A stretch of 46,226 nucleotides of DNA from Bacteroidota bacterium (GCA_013286425.1 JABDFS010000005.1:17079-63304); one strand, 5' to 3'. Shown: positions 33,246 to 42,051, counted from the first letter of the stretch. The notes: generated from the letters alone by a model not told the origin. Numbers and translations are program-made.

Positions 33246-34037
33246 GTGAATACAGAAACCTACCAGATAAAATTGGCGCAATTTGAAGGCCCTTTCGACC
33301 TTTTATTATTTTTTATTGAACGTGATGAACTGGATATTTATAACATTCCCATCAGTAAAATAACCAAAGATTTTCTTGAATATATTCATGGACAGGGAAA
33401 GCTGAACATTGAATTAAGCAGCGAGTTTATTTTGTTTGTGTCAACACTTATGCGCATCAAGTCAAAAATGCTGTTGCCCAGAAAAGAATTAGATGCATCC
33501 GGTAAAGAAATAGATCCGCGGCAGGAACTGATCGATAAAATTCTTGAATACAAAAAATTCAAAGAAGCTTCAGCACAAATGGCAGAAATGGAAGCTACGC
33601 GTATGCTGATGATGAAACGCGGCAATCTTCAGAAAGAATTAATGATTGTGGGTGAAGAAGCTGCAGACGGAACAGAGATACAAACAGTAACATTGTTTCG
33701 TTTGATGAAGGCATTTGAGCGCGTTATTAAACGCATGAACGAGCGCAATAACAAACCCGTTCATACTGTTGTACGATACAATTATACCATTGAAGGTAGC
33801 AGAGGATTTATGCTTGATATGGTGCAACAGCAGAAAACAGTTTCGTTTGAAAAAGTATTTGAAATATGCGAGAACCGCATTCATGCAATATTTTTATTTC
33901 TCTCCTTGCTTGAACTGGTGCAACAAAATTATATGACCATCTTAAGCGGTGAAGGCCGCAATAATTTTATACTGGAATGGAATGAAGAAAGGCAGGAAGA
34001 ACCTTTGCCTGCTATTGTTCCGGATTCTATGATTTAA
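33246..34037 (+). CDS. scpA: Segregation and condensation protein A
   Basis: A 263-aa kleisin that bridges the SMC dimer and works with ScpB in chromosome condensation. The N-terminal hallmark is YQIKLAQFEGPFDLLLFFIERDELDIYNIPISKITKDFLEYI, then FILFVSTLMRIKSKMLLPRK; the C-terminal winged helix carries VSFEKVFEICENRIHAIFLFLSLLELVQQ. The start is a GTG at 33246 (MNTETYQIK). No scpB is adjacent; it is often elsewhere in Bacteroidota. Confidence 0.95.
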   Translation: MNTETYQIKLAQFEGPFDLLLFFIERDELDIYNIPISKITKDFLEYIHGQGKLNIELSSEFILFVSTLMRIKSKMLLPRKELDASGKEIDPRQELIDKILEYKKFKEASAQMAEMEATRMLMMKRGNLQKELMIVGEEAADGTEIQTVTLFRLMKAFERVIKRMNERNNKPVHTVVRYNYTIEGSRGFMLDMVQQQKTVSFEKVFEICENRIHAIFLFLSLLELVQQNYMTILSGEGRNNFILEWNEERQEEPLPAIVPDSMI

Positions 34038-34040
34038 ATA

Positions 34041-34958
34041 TCATTGCAAGAAATTATCAGCATCTCTGTACGCTTTTATTAATGCCACTTCTCCTTCTTT
34101 TCCTTTTATTGATTTGCCGTGTTCCATTCCTAAAACACCTTTATAACCTTTGCCATAAATATGTTTGAAAATATTGTGATAATCCATTTCACCTGTTCCG
34201 GGTTCGTTGCGTCCGGGATTGTTCCCAATCTGTAAATAAGCAATTTGATTCCAGGCTTTATCAATATTGTTTATGATGTTGCCTTCATTGCGCTGCATGT
34301 GATACATATCAAACAAAAATTTACATGAAGGAGAATTCACTGCTTCACACATTGCAACCGTTTGATCAGAGTGACGCAGAAATAGATCAGGCGTATCACT
34401 CAATGCTTCCAGTACCATAACCAAATTATGCGGTTCAAGTATTGCCGCGCCCTGCCGCATTGTTTCAATAACGTTCGTTGTTTGATAGCCGATATCCAGG
34501 CTTCTTTCATAATTACCGGGCACAACAGTTATCCATGTGGCATTACAACGCTTCGCTGTTTCAATGGCATCATTACATGATTTCAAAAATTTATCGCGCC
34601 AGTCTTTATCGCCGGATGTAAGAGAAGTTTTTACAGGCCAGTGATCAAAGTTCAAAACAAACACTCCCATTTGCATATTCAGTTTTGTAAGCAGGTCGCC
34701 GATCTTTTTTTGTTCATCAGCCGGGCGATCCATCATACCATTATCTTCAATAGCACGAAAGCCGTTATCATAAGCAAATTGTATCTGGTCCAAAAAATTT
34801 GTTCCTGCACTTTCAGCAAACATGCCATCATGAATACCATAATTGAGATGAAAAACAGAAGCTGTTTTTTGTGCGGTAGTATTTGCCTTAAGTGATGAGG
34901 CAGTAACTACCGAAGCTCCTGCCAGGAATGACTGTTGCATAAATTTTCGGCGTTGCAT
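34041..34958 (-). CDS. TIM-barrel hydroxypyruvate isomerase-like protein, predicted Tat substrate
   Basis: A 305-aa protein with a twin-arginine-type leader (MQRRKFMQQSFLAGASVVTA), then an AP-endonuclease-2/xylose-isomerase-like barrel: FAYDNGFRAIEDNGMM, ITVVPGNYERSLDIGYQ, VMVLEALSD with the metal-binding Glu, KFLFDMYHMQRNEGN with Asp/His, IAYLQIGNNPGRNEPGTGE and GVLGMEHGKS with the last Glu. This fits the hydroxypyruvate isomerase family, but the exact sugar substrate is unknown. The leader suggests periplasmic export. It converges on scpA with a 3-bp gap between stops. Confidence 0.87.
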   Translation of the reverse strand: MQRRKFMQQSFLAGASVVTASSLKANTTAQKTASVFHLNYGIHDGMFAESAGTNFLDQIQFAYDNGFRAIEDNGMMDRPADEQKKIGDLLTKLNMQMGVFVLNFDHWPVKTSLTSGDKDWRDKFLKSCNDAIETAKRCNATWITVVPGNYERSLDIGYQTTNVIETMRQGAAILEPHNLVMVLEALSDTPDLFLRHSDQTVAMCEAVNSPSCKFLFDMYHMQRNEGNIINNIDKAWNQIAYLQIGNNPGRNEPGTGEMDYHNIFKHIYGKGYKGVLGMEHGKSIKGKEGEVALIKAYRDADNFLQ

Positions 34959-35062
34959 AATAATGGTTTTAAACTAAGATAAATTTCTTTTAAGAATGAT
35001 TGGTATGTTATTTAAAGCTGTACTTTGAACAAGTATTAAACTAATTCATTAAAAATAATTGC

Positions 35063-35431
35063 ATGCTATCTGTAAACAGCTTACATCTTCAATACAGGTT
35101 ATGGATTTCAGAATTGAATGAAGACATAAATGTGTTGAGGATATTCACCGATTACCTTGCTGAAGTTTCCAATAAACAAAACAACAAATATGCAGCGCCG
35201 GTTGATGCGCTTAAAAAAAAATTTGCGCAGATAAGAAATGAACTGGATGAATTAAAACATGAAATGCATCTTCAAAAAATGAAACTTGGCGCCATTGCTA
35301 AAGCTGATGAGTCAAACATCAATAATGTAAAAGAAACTATACAGCACGAGGTTGCTGAATTACGCTATGAAAATTTCAAAAAACAATTCAATACCTTAAA
35401 AAAGGAAGTAACTGAACTGGAAACCGATTAG
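35063..35431 (+). CDS. Hypothetical coiled-coil protein
   Basis: A 122-aa charged helical protein. Two coiled-coil stretches are likely: about 45-75 (DALKKKFAQIRNELDELKHE) and 88-120 (VKETIQHEVAELRYENFKKQ, then NTLKKEVTELETD). There is no signal peptide. I do not recognise a family with a known role; similar short proteins occur in Bacteroidota. It stands alone, about 100 bp before the TetR gene. Confidence 0.7.
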   Translation: MLSVNSLHLQYRLWISELNEDINVLRIFTDYLAEVSNKQNNKYAAPVDALKKKFAQIRNELDELKHEMHLQKMKLGAIAKADESNINNVKETIQHEVAELRYENFKKQFNTLKKEVTELETD

Positions 35432-35502
35432 ATAAACAGTTGCAGTATCTATTCATAAAAATCCAAACATTTTTAAATTTCTTTTAAAGAATGGAAATTA
35501 TT

Positions 35503-35551
35503 CTTAGCTTTATTAACCATTTAGTTAAACAATATGGTTAATAAAGCTAAG
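35503..35551 (+). promoter_or_regulatory. 18-bp perfect inverted repeat overlapping the TetR start codon
   Basis: CTTAGCTTTATTAACCAT (35503-35520) is perfectly complementary to the 18 bases starting at the ATG of the TetR gene (35534-35551), with 13 bases between. The repeat contains a nested TTAAC/GTTAA palindrome. It could be an autoregulatory operator or, as RNA, a hairpin that hides the start codon. Confidence 0.75.
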
Positions 35552-36148
35552 GACATCTCAACAGAGCAAAAAATTCTTGAAGCGGCAAGGCAGGTTTTTT
35601 TTGATAAAGGCATGGACGGTGCGCGTATGCAGGACATTGCAGATAAAGCCGGCATTAATAAAGCATTGCTACATTATTATTTTCGCAGCAAGGAAAAATT
35701 ATTTGAAACAATTTTTGCAGAAAGCTTCAATAATTTTTTTCCAAAGCTTTCTTTAATATTAGAGTCAGATACAGATTTTTCCGTCAAGATAGAAATGATC
35801 TGCACTGCATATATTGACCAGATACATTCTATGCCTTACCTGCCCATTTTTATTTTACATGAAGTGGCCAGGCAACCTGAAAGTTTTTTGAAAAAAATAT
35901 GGAGCAGCTATCCACCACCAGTTAAACTTTTCATTAAAGTGGTTGAAACAGCTGTTAAGAAAAAGGAGATAAAGCCTGTTCATCCGTTGCAGGTGATAAT
36001 GAACATTGTATCACTTTGTATTTTTCCGTTTGCGGCAAAACCATTGCTTCAGCAGGTTACAGGAATCAGCAAAAAACAGTTTAGTGTATTAATGGAAGAA
36101 AGAAAAAAATTAGTTCCACAAATGATCATTCAGTCAATAAAAAAATAA
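35534..36148 (+). CDS. TetR/AcrR family transcriptional regulator
   Basis: A 204-aa repressor-type regulator. The N-terminal HTH domain is KILEAARQVFFDKGMDGARMQDIADKAGINKALLHYYFRSKEKLFETIF (about 13-60), the standard TetR signature; the C-terminal ligand domain is helical and carries HEVARQPESFLKKIW. It heads a same-strand run of efflux genes (HlyD-like, two ABC ATPases, two permeases), the layout of ybh-type operons controlled by a TetR repressor such as CecR in E. coli. The inverted repeat across its start codon suggests it controls itself and the operon. The HlyD gene starts 23 bp downstream. Confidence 0.93.
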   Translation: MVNKAKDISTEQKILEAARQVFFDKGMDGARMQDIADKAGINKALLHYYFRSKEKLFETIFAESFNNFFPKLSLILESDTDFSVKIEMICTAYIDQIHSMPYLPIFILHEVARQPESFLKKIWSSYPPPVKLFIKVVETAVKKKEIKPVHPLQVIMNIVSLCIFPFAAKPLLQQVTGISKKQFSVLMEERKKLVPQMIIQSIKK

Positions 36149-36171
36149 ACAGCAACCAAAAAATATTTTGA

Positions 36172-37113
36172 ATGAAAAACTATCTTCTTATATGCTGCAT
36201 GACGTTAGTTTTATTTTCATGCCATTCAAACGAAAACCAATTTGATGCTTCAGGAACTTTTGAAGCAGACGAAGTAATAGTTTCTGCGCAGTTCAACGGC
36301 CAGTTGCTTTCATTTAATGTGAATGAAGGTGAGACCTTAGCAGCTGGAAAAATAGTTGGTTATATAGATTCAACCGAAGTGTTGTTGCAGAAACAACAGG
36401 TGCAGGCTTCTATCCAATCGCTCAATCAAAAAACATATAATGTAGAACCGCAGGTTAAACTATTGCGCGATCAGTTGGCAGTTCAGCAAATTCAATTAAA
36501 TAATTTATTAAAAGATCAGCAACGTTTTGAGAACATGCTTAAAGATGGCGCTGTTACACAACGGCAGCTCGATGATATAAACACGCAGGTTGATGCAACA
36601 AAAAAACAAATGCTGGTAACGCAACAACAGATAAATGTTCAGCTAAGTAACACGGGTACTCAAAACAGCAGTGTATTAAGTGAGAAAAATCCTTTGCAAA
36701 AACAAGTAGCACAATTATCTGAACAACTATCAAAGGCAAATATTATAAATCCTGTAAACGGCACGGTGCTTACAAAATATGCACAAGCCGGTGAAGTAAC
36801 AACAGCAGGTAAAGCCTTGTATAAAATTGCTGACTTAAGTTATTTAAATCTTCGCGCTTATATAACCGGCTCGCAGCTTTCAACCATAAAGCTTAACCAA
36901 ACGGTTAAAGTTTTTATTGATAGTGGCGCAAATAATTATCGCGAATATCAAGGCACTGTAATATGGATCTCAGATAAAGCAGAGTTTACTCCAAAAACAA
37001 TTCAGACAAAAGATGAACGCGCCAACCTCGTGTATGCAATTAAAGTAAGAGCGAAGAATGATAGTTATTTAAAGATCGGGATGTATGGTGAAGTAAAACT
37101 TATTGACAATTGA
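36172..37113 (+). CDS. HlyD/MFP family efflux adaptor, lipoprotein
   Basis: A 313-aa periplasmic adaptor with a lipoprotein leader (LVLFSC, Cys17). A biotinyl-lipoyl half-motif (EVIVSAQFNGQLLSFNVNEGETLAAGKIVGYID) starts a long alpha-hairpin (about 65-190, LRDQLAVQQIQLNNLLKDQQ through LQKQVAQLSEQLSKANI), then the second half-motif INPVNGTVLTKYAQAGEVTTAGKALYKIADL and a beta-barrel domain. It resembles YbhG/YhiI adaptors that partner ABC-2 exporters. Its stop is 2 bp before the next ATG. Confidence 0.92.
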   Translation: MKNYLLICCMTLVLFSCHSNENQFDASGTFEADEVIVSAQFNGQLLSFNVNEGETLAAGKIVGYIDSTEVLLQKQQVQASIQSLNQKTYNVEPQVKLLRDQLAVQQIQLNNLLKDQQRFENMLKDGAVTQRQLDDINTQVDATKKQMLVTQQQINVQLSNTGTQNSSVLSEKNPLQKQVAQLSEQLSKANIINPVNGTVLTKYAQAGEVTTAGKALYKIADLSYLNLRAYITGSQLSTIKLNQTVKVFIDSGANNYREYQGTVIWISDKAEFTPKTIQTKDERANLVYAIKVRAKNDSYLKIGMYGEVKLIDN

Positions 37114-37115
37114 TA

Positions 37116-38030
37116 ATGCAATCTGTAATCGTAAATAATCTCTCCAAATCTTACGGAAAGAAAAAAGAAATAAAAGCCGTAAAAGAAATTTCATTTGAAG
37201 TTTCAAAAGGAGAATTATTTGGCATTATTGGTCCGGATGGAGCGGGCAAAACTTCTTTGTTCCGCATGCTTACAACTTTGTTGTTACCCGATGCAGGCAA
37301 TGCTGCTGTTGATGGTTCAGACGTTGTAAAAAATTACAAAGACATCCGCAAAAAAGTGGGGTATATGCCGGGCAGATTTTCTCTGTACCAGGACTTAAGT
37401 GTTGAAGAGAACCTGAATTTTTTTGCTACTATTTTTAATACAACAGTTCAGCATAATTATGACTTAATAAAAGACATCTATGTGCAGATAGAACCATTCA
37501 AAACAAGAAAAGCCGGAAAGTTATCGGGTGGAATGAAACAGAAGCTGGCATTGAGCTGCGCGTTGATCCACCGGCCGGTGGTTTTGTTTTTAGATGAACC
37601 AACCACAGGTGTTGATGCTGTTTCAAGAAAAGAATTCTGGGAAATGTTGAAACATTTAAAACAACAGGGCATCACCATTCTTGTATCAACACCATACATG
37701 GATGAAGCCGGTTTATGTGACCGCATTGGTTTAATGCAACAAGGAAAAATACTTTCAGTTGGAACACCGGCAGAAATAACAGGCGCATTTAAAGAAACAA
37801 TTCTCGGCGTTAAATCAAACAACATGTATCAACTGTTGAAAGATCTGAATGCGAATGACGAAGTAGAGGATGCTTATTCATTTGGTGAATATCATCATAC
37901 AGTAATGAAACCAAATTTTAATAAAGAAACATTGCAACAATATCTTGAACAAAAAGGCAACAAAGAATTGGTAATACAAAATACACAGCCAACTGTTGAA
38001 GACAGCTTTATGCAATTGATGAAACAATAA
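37116..38030 (+). CDS. ABC exporter ATP-binding protein 1
   Basis: A 304-aa nucleotide-binding protein: Walker A GPDGAGKTS, Q-loop region GYMPGRFSLYQDLSV, signature LSGGMKQKL, Walker B VVLFLDEPTTGVD, H-loop-like STPYMDEA. The switch histidine position appears as STP rather than STH, as in the first half of the fused E. coli YbhF. A C-terminal ~80-residue extension is typical of drug/export ATPases. The ATG at 37116 is preferred over a TTG at 37110 that overlaps the previous stop. The next ATPase gene overlaps its stop by one base. Confidence 0.93.
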   Translation: MQSVIVNNLSKSYGKKKEIKAVKEISFEVSKGELFGIIGPDGAGKTSLFRMLTTLLLPDAGNAAVDGSDVVKNYKDIRKKVGYMPGRFSLYQDLSVEENLNFFATIFNTTVQHNYDLIKDIYVQIEPFKTRKAGKLSGGMKQKLALSCALIHRPVVLFLDEPTTGVDAVSRKEFWEMLKHLKQQGITILVSTPYMDEAGLCDRIGLMQQGKILSVGTPAEITGAFKETILGVKSNNMYQLLKDLNANDEVEDAYSFGEYHHTVMKPNFNKETLQQYLEQKGNKELVIQNTQPTVEDSFMQLMKQ

Positions 38031-38776
38031 TGGCAACAGATTATATTATAACCACAGAAGAACTTACCAAACGCTTTAATGATTTTACAGCGGTTGATCA
38101 TATTTCATTTTATGTAAACAAGGGAGAGATTTTTGGTTTTCTTGGTGCAAACGGAGCTGGTAAAACTACGGCTATGCGTATGTTGTGCGGATTAAGTTTG
38201 CCAACATCTGGCAAAGCAACTATTGCAGGTTTTGATGTGTACAAACAAACAGAAAATATTAAGCGCAGCATTGGTTACATGAGTCAGAAATTTTCTTTAT
38301 ATGAGGACCTTACTGTAAGAGAGAACATTCGCTTTTATGGCGGCATTTATGGCAAGAGCAACGCATTCATAAAAGAAAAAACAAACTGGTTATTACAACA
38401 ATTAAACCTGCAGGACGAAGCAGATAAACTGGTTGGCTCATTACCACTAGGATGGAAACAAAAGCTTGCATTTTCTGTTGCTATTTTTCATGAACCACAG
38501 ATAGTCTTTTTAGATGAACCAACAGGCGGTGTTGATCCTGTTACGCGGCGTGAATTCTGGAATCTTATTTATGAAGCTGCAGCAACTGGCATTACAGTAT
38601 TTGTAACAACGCACTATATGGATGAAGCTGAATATTGCAATCGAGTATCTATAATGGTTGATGGAAGAATTGATGCATTGGATACACCAGTTGCATTAAA
38701 AGAAAAATTCAATGCGGCAACAATGGATGAAGTGTTTTTGCAGTTGGCGAGAAAAGCAACGAGAATAGATAATTGA
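38030..38776 (+). CDS. ABC exporter ATP-binding protein 2
   Basis: A 248-aa nucleotide-binding protein: Walker A GANGAGKTT, GYMSQKFSLYEDLTV Q-loop, Walker B IVFLDEPTGGVD, and the H-loop TTHYMDEAEYC. The signature motif reads LPLGWKQKL instead of LSGGxxQ, a variant known from the second half of YbhF-type ATPases. The pair of complementary half-degenerate ATPases suggests a heterodimer with one fully active site. Translationally coupled to the first ATPase by TAATG overlap. Confidence 0.93.
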   Translation: MATDYIITTEELTKRFNDFTAVDHISFYVNKGEIFGFLGANGAGKTTAMRMLCGLSLPTSGKATIAGFDVYKQTENIKRSIGYMSQKFSLYEDLTVRENIRFYGGIYGKSNAFIKEKTNWLLQQLNLQDEADKLVGSLPLGWKQKLAFSVAIFHEPQIVFLDEPTGGVDPVTRREFWNLIYEAAATGITVFVTTHYMDEAEYCNRVSIMVDGRIDALDTPVALKEKFNAATMDEVFLQLARKATRIDN

Positions 38777-38780
38777 TGAT

Positions 38781-38816
38781 GCCATAAAAATATGCAGTAC
38801 AAGGGAGTGACACAAC
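38781..38816 (-). repeat. Dispersed intergenic repeat, copy 2 (inverted)
   Basis: Minus-strand copy of the 15-bp core TTGTGTCACTCCCTT (38801-38815), followed on that strand by GTACTGCATATTTTTATGGC. It interrupts the efflux operon between the second ATPase and the first permease. Confidence 0.7.
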
Positions 38817-38879
38817 AGTGTTTAATTGAAAAGTTGCAGCTGATAACACAATAATAAAAATACCCTTTAGGGTTAGGGC

Positions 38880-39986
38880 ATGAAACAGTTTCTCTCATTT
38901 GTAAAAAAAGAATTCTTTCATATCTGGCGCGATAAGCAAACGCTGTTCATTTTGCTTGGTATGCCGATAGTGCAAATAACCATATTTGGGTTTGCGCTAA
39001 CCAACGAAGTAAAGAATGCAGAGATAGCAATACTGGATCAATCGAAAGATGCTGCCACTACGCAACTCATCAGTGAAATAAGAGCAAGCCAATATTTTAC
39101 TGTATCCGCTTTTTTAAATAGTCCGAATGATATTGCTGAAACATTTAAACAAAACAAAGCAAAAATTATTTTGGTGCTACCTGCTTCCTTCAACAGCGAT
39201 CTTAAACACCTGAACAAAGCACAGGTTCAGTTAATAGCGGACGCTTCAGATCCAAACACTGCAACAACATTGATCAATTATGCAACGGCGATCATTACAG
39301 ATTACCAGAAAAATATTAATAAAACGTCGCAAATACCAATGGTGATAAATACGCAGGTGCGAATGCTATACAACCCGCAATTAAAAGGTGCATACAGTTT
39401 TGTGCCGGGTGTAATGGCAATGGTGTTAATGCTGGTTTGTACAATGATGACAGCAATAACCATTGTGCGCGAAAAAGAAATTGGTACAATGGAAGTAATG
39501 CTGGTATCGCCTGTTCAGCCTTTAAAGATCGTAGTGGCAAAAGCAGTTCCGTATTTGTTGCTTTCAATTGTAAACATCATCAGCATTTTATTGTTGAGTG
39601 TGTTTGTGCTGGATGTTCCCATCAACGGCAGCATTGTTTTATTAATGGGTGAAAGTATTTTGTTTACGATTACATGTTTATCATTTGGCTTATTAATATC
39701 ATCACTCACAGGTTCACAACAAACAGCAATGTTCATTGCATTAACCGGAATGTTTTTACCAACTATAATGTTGAGTGGCTTTATGTTCCCTGTTGAGAAC
39801 ATGCCGTTGCCGTTAAGGCTTATATCAAACATAGTTCCGTCAAGATGGTTTTACCAGATTGTGCGTGCAGTAATGATAAAAGGATTAGGCATTGAAGGTG
39901 TTTGGAAACAAACATTGATATTAATAGCAATGACATTATTCCTATTAACGCTTGCGGTAAAAAAATTTAAGATAAGATTGGAATAG
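38880..39986 (+). CDS. ABC-2 type exporter permease 1
   Basis: A 368-aa permease with one N-terminal helix (LFILLGMPIVQITIFGFALT), a large extracytoplasmic domain (about 45-170) and five C-terminal helices. It carries the ABC-2 family motif VREKEIGTMEVMLVSPVQPLKIVVAK between helices 2 and 3. Matches the YbhS/YbhR arrangement and presumably dimerises with the next permease. It is separated from the ATPase genes by 103 bp containing a dispersed repeat. Confidence 0.93.
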   Translation: MKQFLSFVKKEFFHIWRDKQTLFILLGMPIVQITIFGFALTNEVKNAEIAILDQSKDAATTQLISEIRASQYFTVSAFLNSPNDIAETFKQNKAKIILVLPASFNSDLKHLNKAQVQLIADASDPNTATTLINYATAIITDYQKNINKTSQIPMVINTQVRMLYNPQLKGAYSFVPGVMAMVLMLVCTMMTAITIVREKEIGTMEVMLVSPVQPLKIVVAKAVPYLLLSIVNIISILLLSVFVLDVPINGSIVLLMGESILFTITCLSFGLLISSLTGSQQTAMFIALTGMFLPTIMLSGFMFPVENMPLPLRLISNIVPSRWFYQIVRAVMIKGLGIEGVWKQTLILIAMTLFLLTLAVKKFKIRLE

Positions 39987-40057
39987 TGAGCAGTGAGTTG
40001 TGAATGGTGAGTAAACCAATTACAACTCTAAACTAATAAACTGACAACTCACAACTG
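39986..40057 (+). repeat. Heptanucleotide repeat in the operon gap
   Basis: GTGAGCA, GTGAGTT, GTGAATG, GTGAGTA (39986-40013) followed by ACAACTC/ACAACTG units (40044-40057) fill the gap between the two permease genes. The two groups are roughly complementary to each other. Confidence 0.65.
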
Positions 40058-40063
40058 AAAACA

Positions 40064-41182
40064 ATGCGCACATTAAGATTTTTGTTACAAAAAGAGTTCA
40101 GGCAGATATTCCGCGATAAAAGCATACTGCGTGTAATATTCATGATGCCTGCGATGCAGTTGTTGATATTACCCTGGGCTGCTGATTATGAAGTTAAGAA
40201 TATAAATCTTGTTGTTGTTGATCATGATCGTAGCACGTACACACAACAACTCATTTCAAAAATTACAGCATCAGGTTATTTCAGGTTGGATAAATACACG
40301 GCTTCTTATAAAGATGCCATGCATGAAATTGAAAACGACGATGCAGACATCATTCTTGAAATACCTGCATCATTTGAAAAAGATCTGGTGAAAGAATCAT
40401 CAGCAAATTTATTCATGGCAGTGAATGCGATCAACGGAGCGAAGGCAGGGCTTGGCGCTTCTTATTTGCAATCTATTATTCATGATTACAATAATGGTAT
40501 ACGCGCGCAATGGATACAACTGCCGCGCTTTAATACTGAAACCACAGTTGATGTTACTTATTCCAACTGGTTCAATCCATTAATGAACTATAAATTTTTT
40601 ATGGTGCCCGGAATACTTGTAATGCTGGTTACAATGGTTGGTTCATTTCTTGCGGCCATGAATATTGTAAAAGAAAAAGAGATCGGCACTATTGAACAGA
40701 TAAACGTTACGCCTGTAAAAAAATATCATTTCATACTCGGCAAACTCATACCATTTTGGATACTTGGATTGATCATCCTCAGCATTGGTTTGCTCATTGC
40801 GTATGTTGCGTACGGCATTATACCTGCAGGAAGTTTTTTTACTATTTATGTTTTTGCAGCGTGTTATTTACTTGCAGTGCTTGGCCTGGGTTTACTCGTA
40901 TCAACATATAGCAATACACAACAACAAGCAATGCTTTTTTCGTTTTTCCTAATGATGATATTTGTTTTGTTAAGCGGCCTGTACACACCTATCAGCAGCA
41001 TGCCGCAATGGGCGCAATACATTACCAAATTCAATCCTGTTGCCTATTTCATAGAAGTAATGCGCATGGTAGTTTTAAAAGGCAGTAGTCTTTCAGACAT
41101 AAGTAAAAATATTTTTATTGTGCTGGGTTTTGCAGTTGTATTAAATATATGGGCTGTGGTGAGTTACAGAAAGAGAGCATAA
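40064..41182 (+). CDS. ABC-2 type exporter permease 2
   Basis: A 372-aa paralogue of permease 1 with the same layout: N-terminal helix (VIFMMPAMQLLILPWAAD), an extracytoplasmic domain, then five helices with VKEKEIGTIEQINVTPVKKYHFILGK and SGLYTPISSMPQWAQYITKFNPVAYF. It completes the TetR-HlyD-ATPase-ATPase-permease-permease efflux set. An outer-membrane factor (TolC-like) is not in the operon. Confidence 0.93.
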   Translation: MRTLRFLLQKEFRQIFRDKSILRVIFMMPAMQLLILPWAADYEVKNINLVVVDHDRSTYTQQLISKITASGYFRLDKYTASYKDAMHEIENDDADIILEIPASFEKDLVKESSANLFMAVNAINGAKAGLGASYLQSIIHDYNNGIRAQWIQLPRFNTETTVDVTYSNWFNPLMNYKFFMVPGILVMLVTMVGSFLAAMNIVKEKEIGTIEQINVTPVKKYHFILGKLIPFWILGLIILSIGLLIAYVAYGIIPAGSFFTIYVFAACYLLAVLGLGLLVSTYSNTQQQAMLFSFFLMMIFVLLSGLYTPISSMPQWAQYITKFNPVAYFIEVMRMVVLKGSSLSDISKNIFIVLGFAVVLNIWAVVSYRKRA

Positions 41183-41222
41183 AATCATTTTGTTATAACT
41201 GATCAACTCCGATGTTTTATGA

Positions 41223-41262
41223 TTGTGTCACTCCCTTATACAGCATAGTTTCATGGCTGCTT
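41223..41262 (+). repeat. Dispersed intergenic repeat, copy 3
   Basis: Core TTGTGTCACTCCCTT at 41223-41237, then ATACAGCATAGTTTCATGGC. It lies just after the last efflux permease. Confidence 0.7.
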
Positions 41263-41598
41263 CAGTCTGCTGTTCATAGCTTTAAACAATTAATTCAATC
41301 AGCTTCATTTTTATAGTTCATCCCATAAAATATTTTCAAAAAAAATAAAAAATATTCTGTCCAGTTTCAACACCTAAAACAGTTATTCTATAAAGAATTT
41401 TTTTGATGATAACTGTAGTTGTTCCGGCAGCAATAATTGTACTGATAAAATTTATTATACTGTTATTGATCTTATTGGGCACAGCTCAAAAGAGTTTGCT
41501 GTTCTTTATTAAAATTATACTGATAAGCTTTCAATGCTTATGTAAATCTTTTTTTAGCATATAAATGTCCAACATAAAAAACAGCCATCCTAAAAATT

Positions 41599-41722
41599 GG
41601 CGTATATGAATTGTGGGAGAGTATTCCGTTATAAAACGGGATGACCTTCCCATATGCCGCCGGGGAATGTCATTAAGTTAAGCAATCATGCTGGTGCAAG
41701 GAGAGAATCCCGATGATTTTTT
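41599..41722 (+). ncRNA. Candidate structured RNA with alternative hairpins
   Basis: GC-rich island in AT-rich spacer. One fold pairs GGC..ATATG (41599-41608) with CATATGCC (41651-41658) around a CCGTT-ATAA-AACGG hairpin. A competing fold pairs ATGAC-TTCCC (41641-41651) with GGGAA-GTCAT (41663-41673). AATCAT/ATGATT (41684-41689, 41713-41718) is followed by TTTTTT. No known RNA family was recognised; the orientation is inferred from the T run. Confidence 0.3.
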
Positions 41723-42051
41723 GCAGATTTTGTGTTTATTTTGCTAATCCATGCCCTGTTTTTCTCTTTCTTATTTTCCCTATCATTTCTACTAAAAAGA
41801 CGCAGCAAAGACGAAGGATGAACGTAGGTTGAACGTAACCTGGTCGTGCCAGGGTTGCTGTTACCATACCGTATACATGGCTTTGCCAGCGAGTAGCCAG
41901 ACTGTAAACCATACAGTGATTATGTTTTTGAACATTTTATGTCAATACAGCGAAATCCTTAGCTCAATGACATTGCCGGTAGCGTAGATAAGATAAAATA
42001 TAAGAATTTGAGAGGCAGATAGATGAATAAAGCACCTTGAAAGCAGACTCT

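Larger units (their letters stand above)
41183..42051. other. Large non-coding interval (869 bp)
   Basis: No open frame with protein-like content was found. It holds a dispersed repeat copy (41223-41262), the candidate structured RNA (41599-41722), and 41790-41930 with small hairpins (GTAAC-CTGG/CCAG...GTTAC, TGGCTTTGCCA, CTGT/ACAG) and a doubled GAACGTA. The 3' part must include the promoter of the outer-membrane-like gene. Confidence 0.5.

Noticed and set aside
41599-41722. 5S rRNA gene or remnant
   Set aside because: A few 5S-like words occur, but helix order, spacing and length do not match, and no 16S, 23S or tRNA is adjacent.
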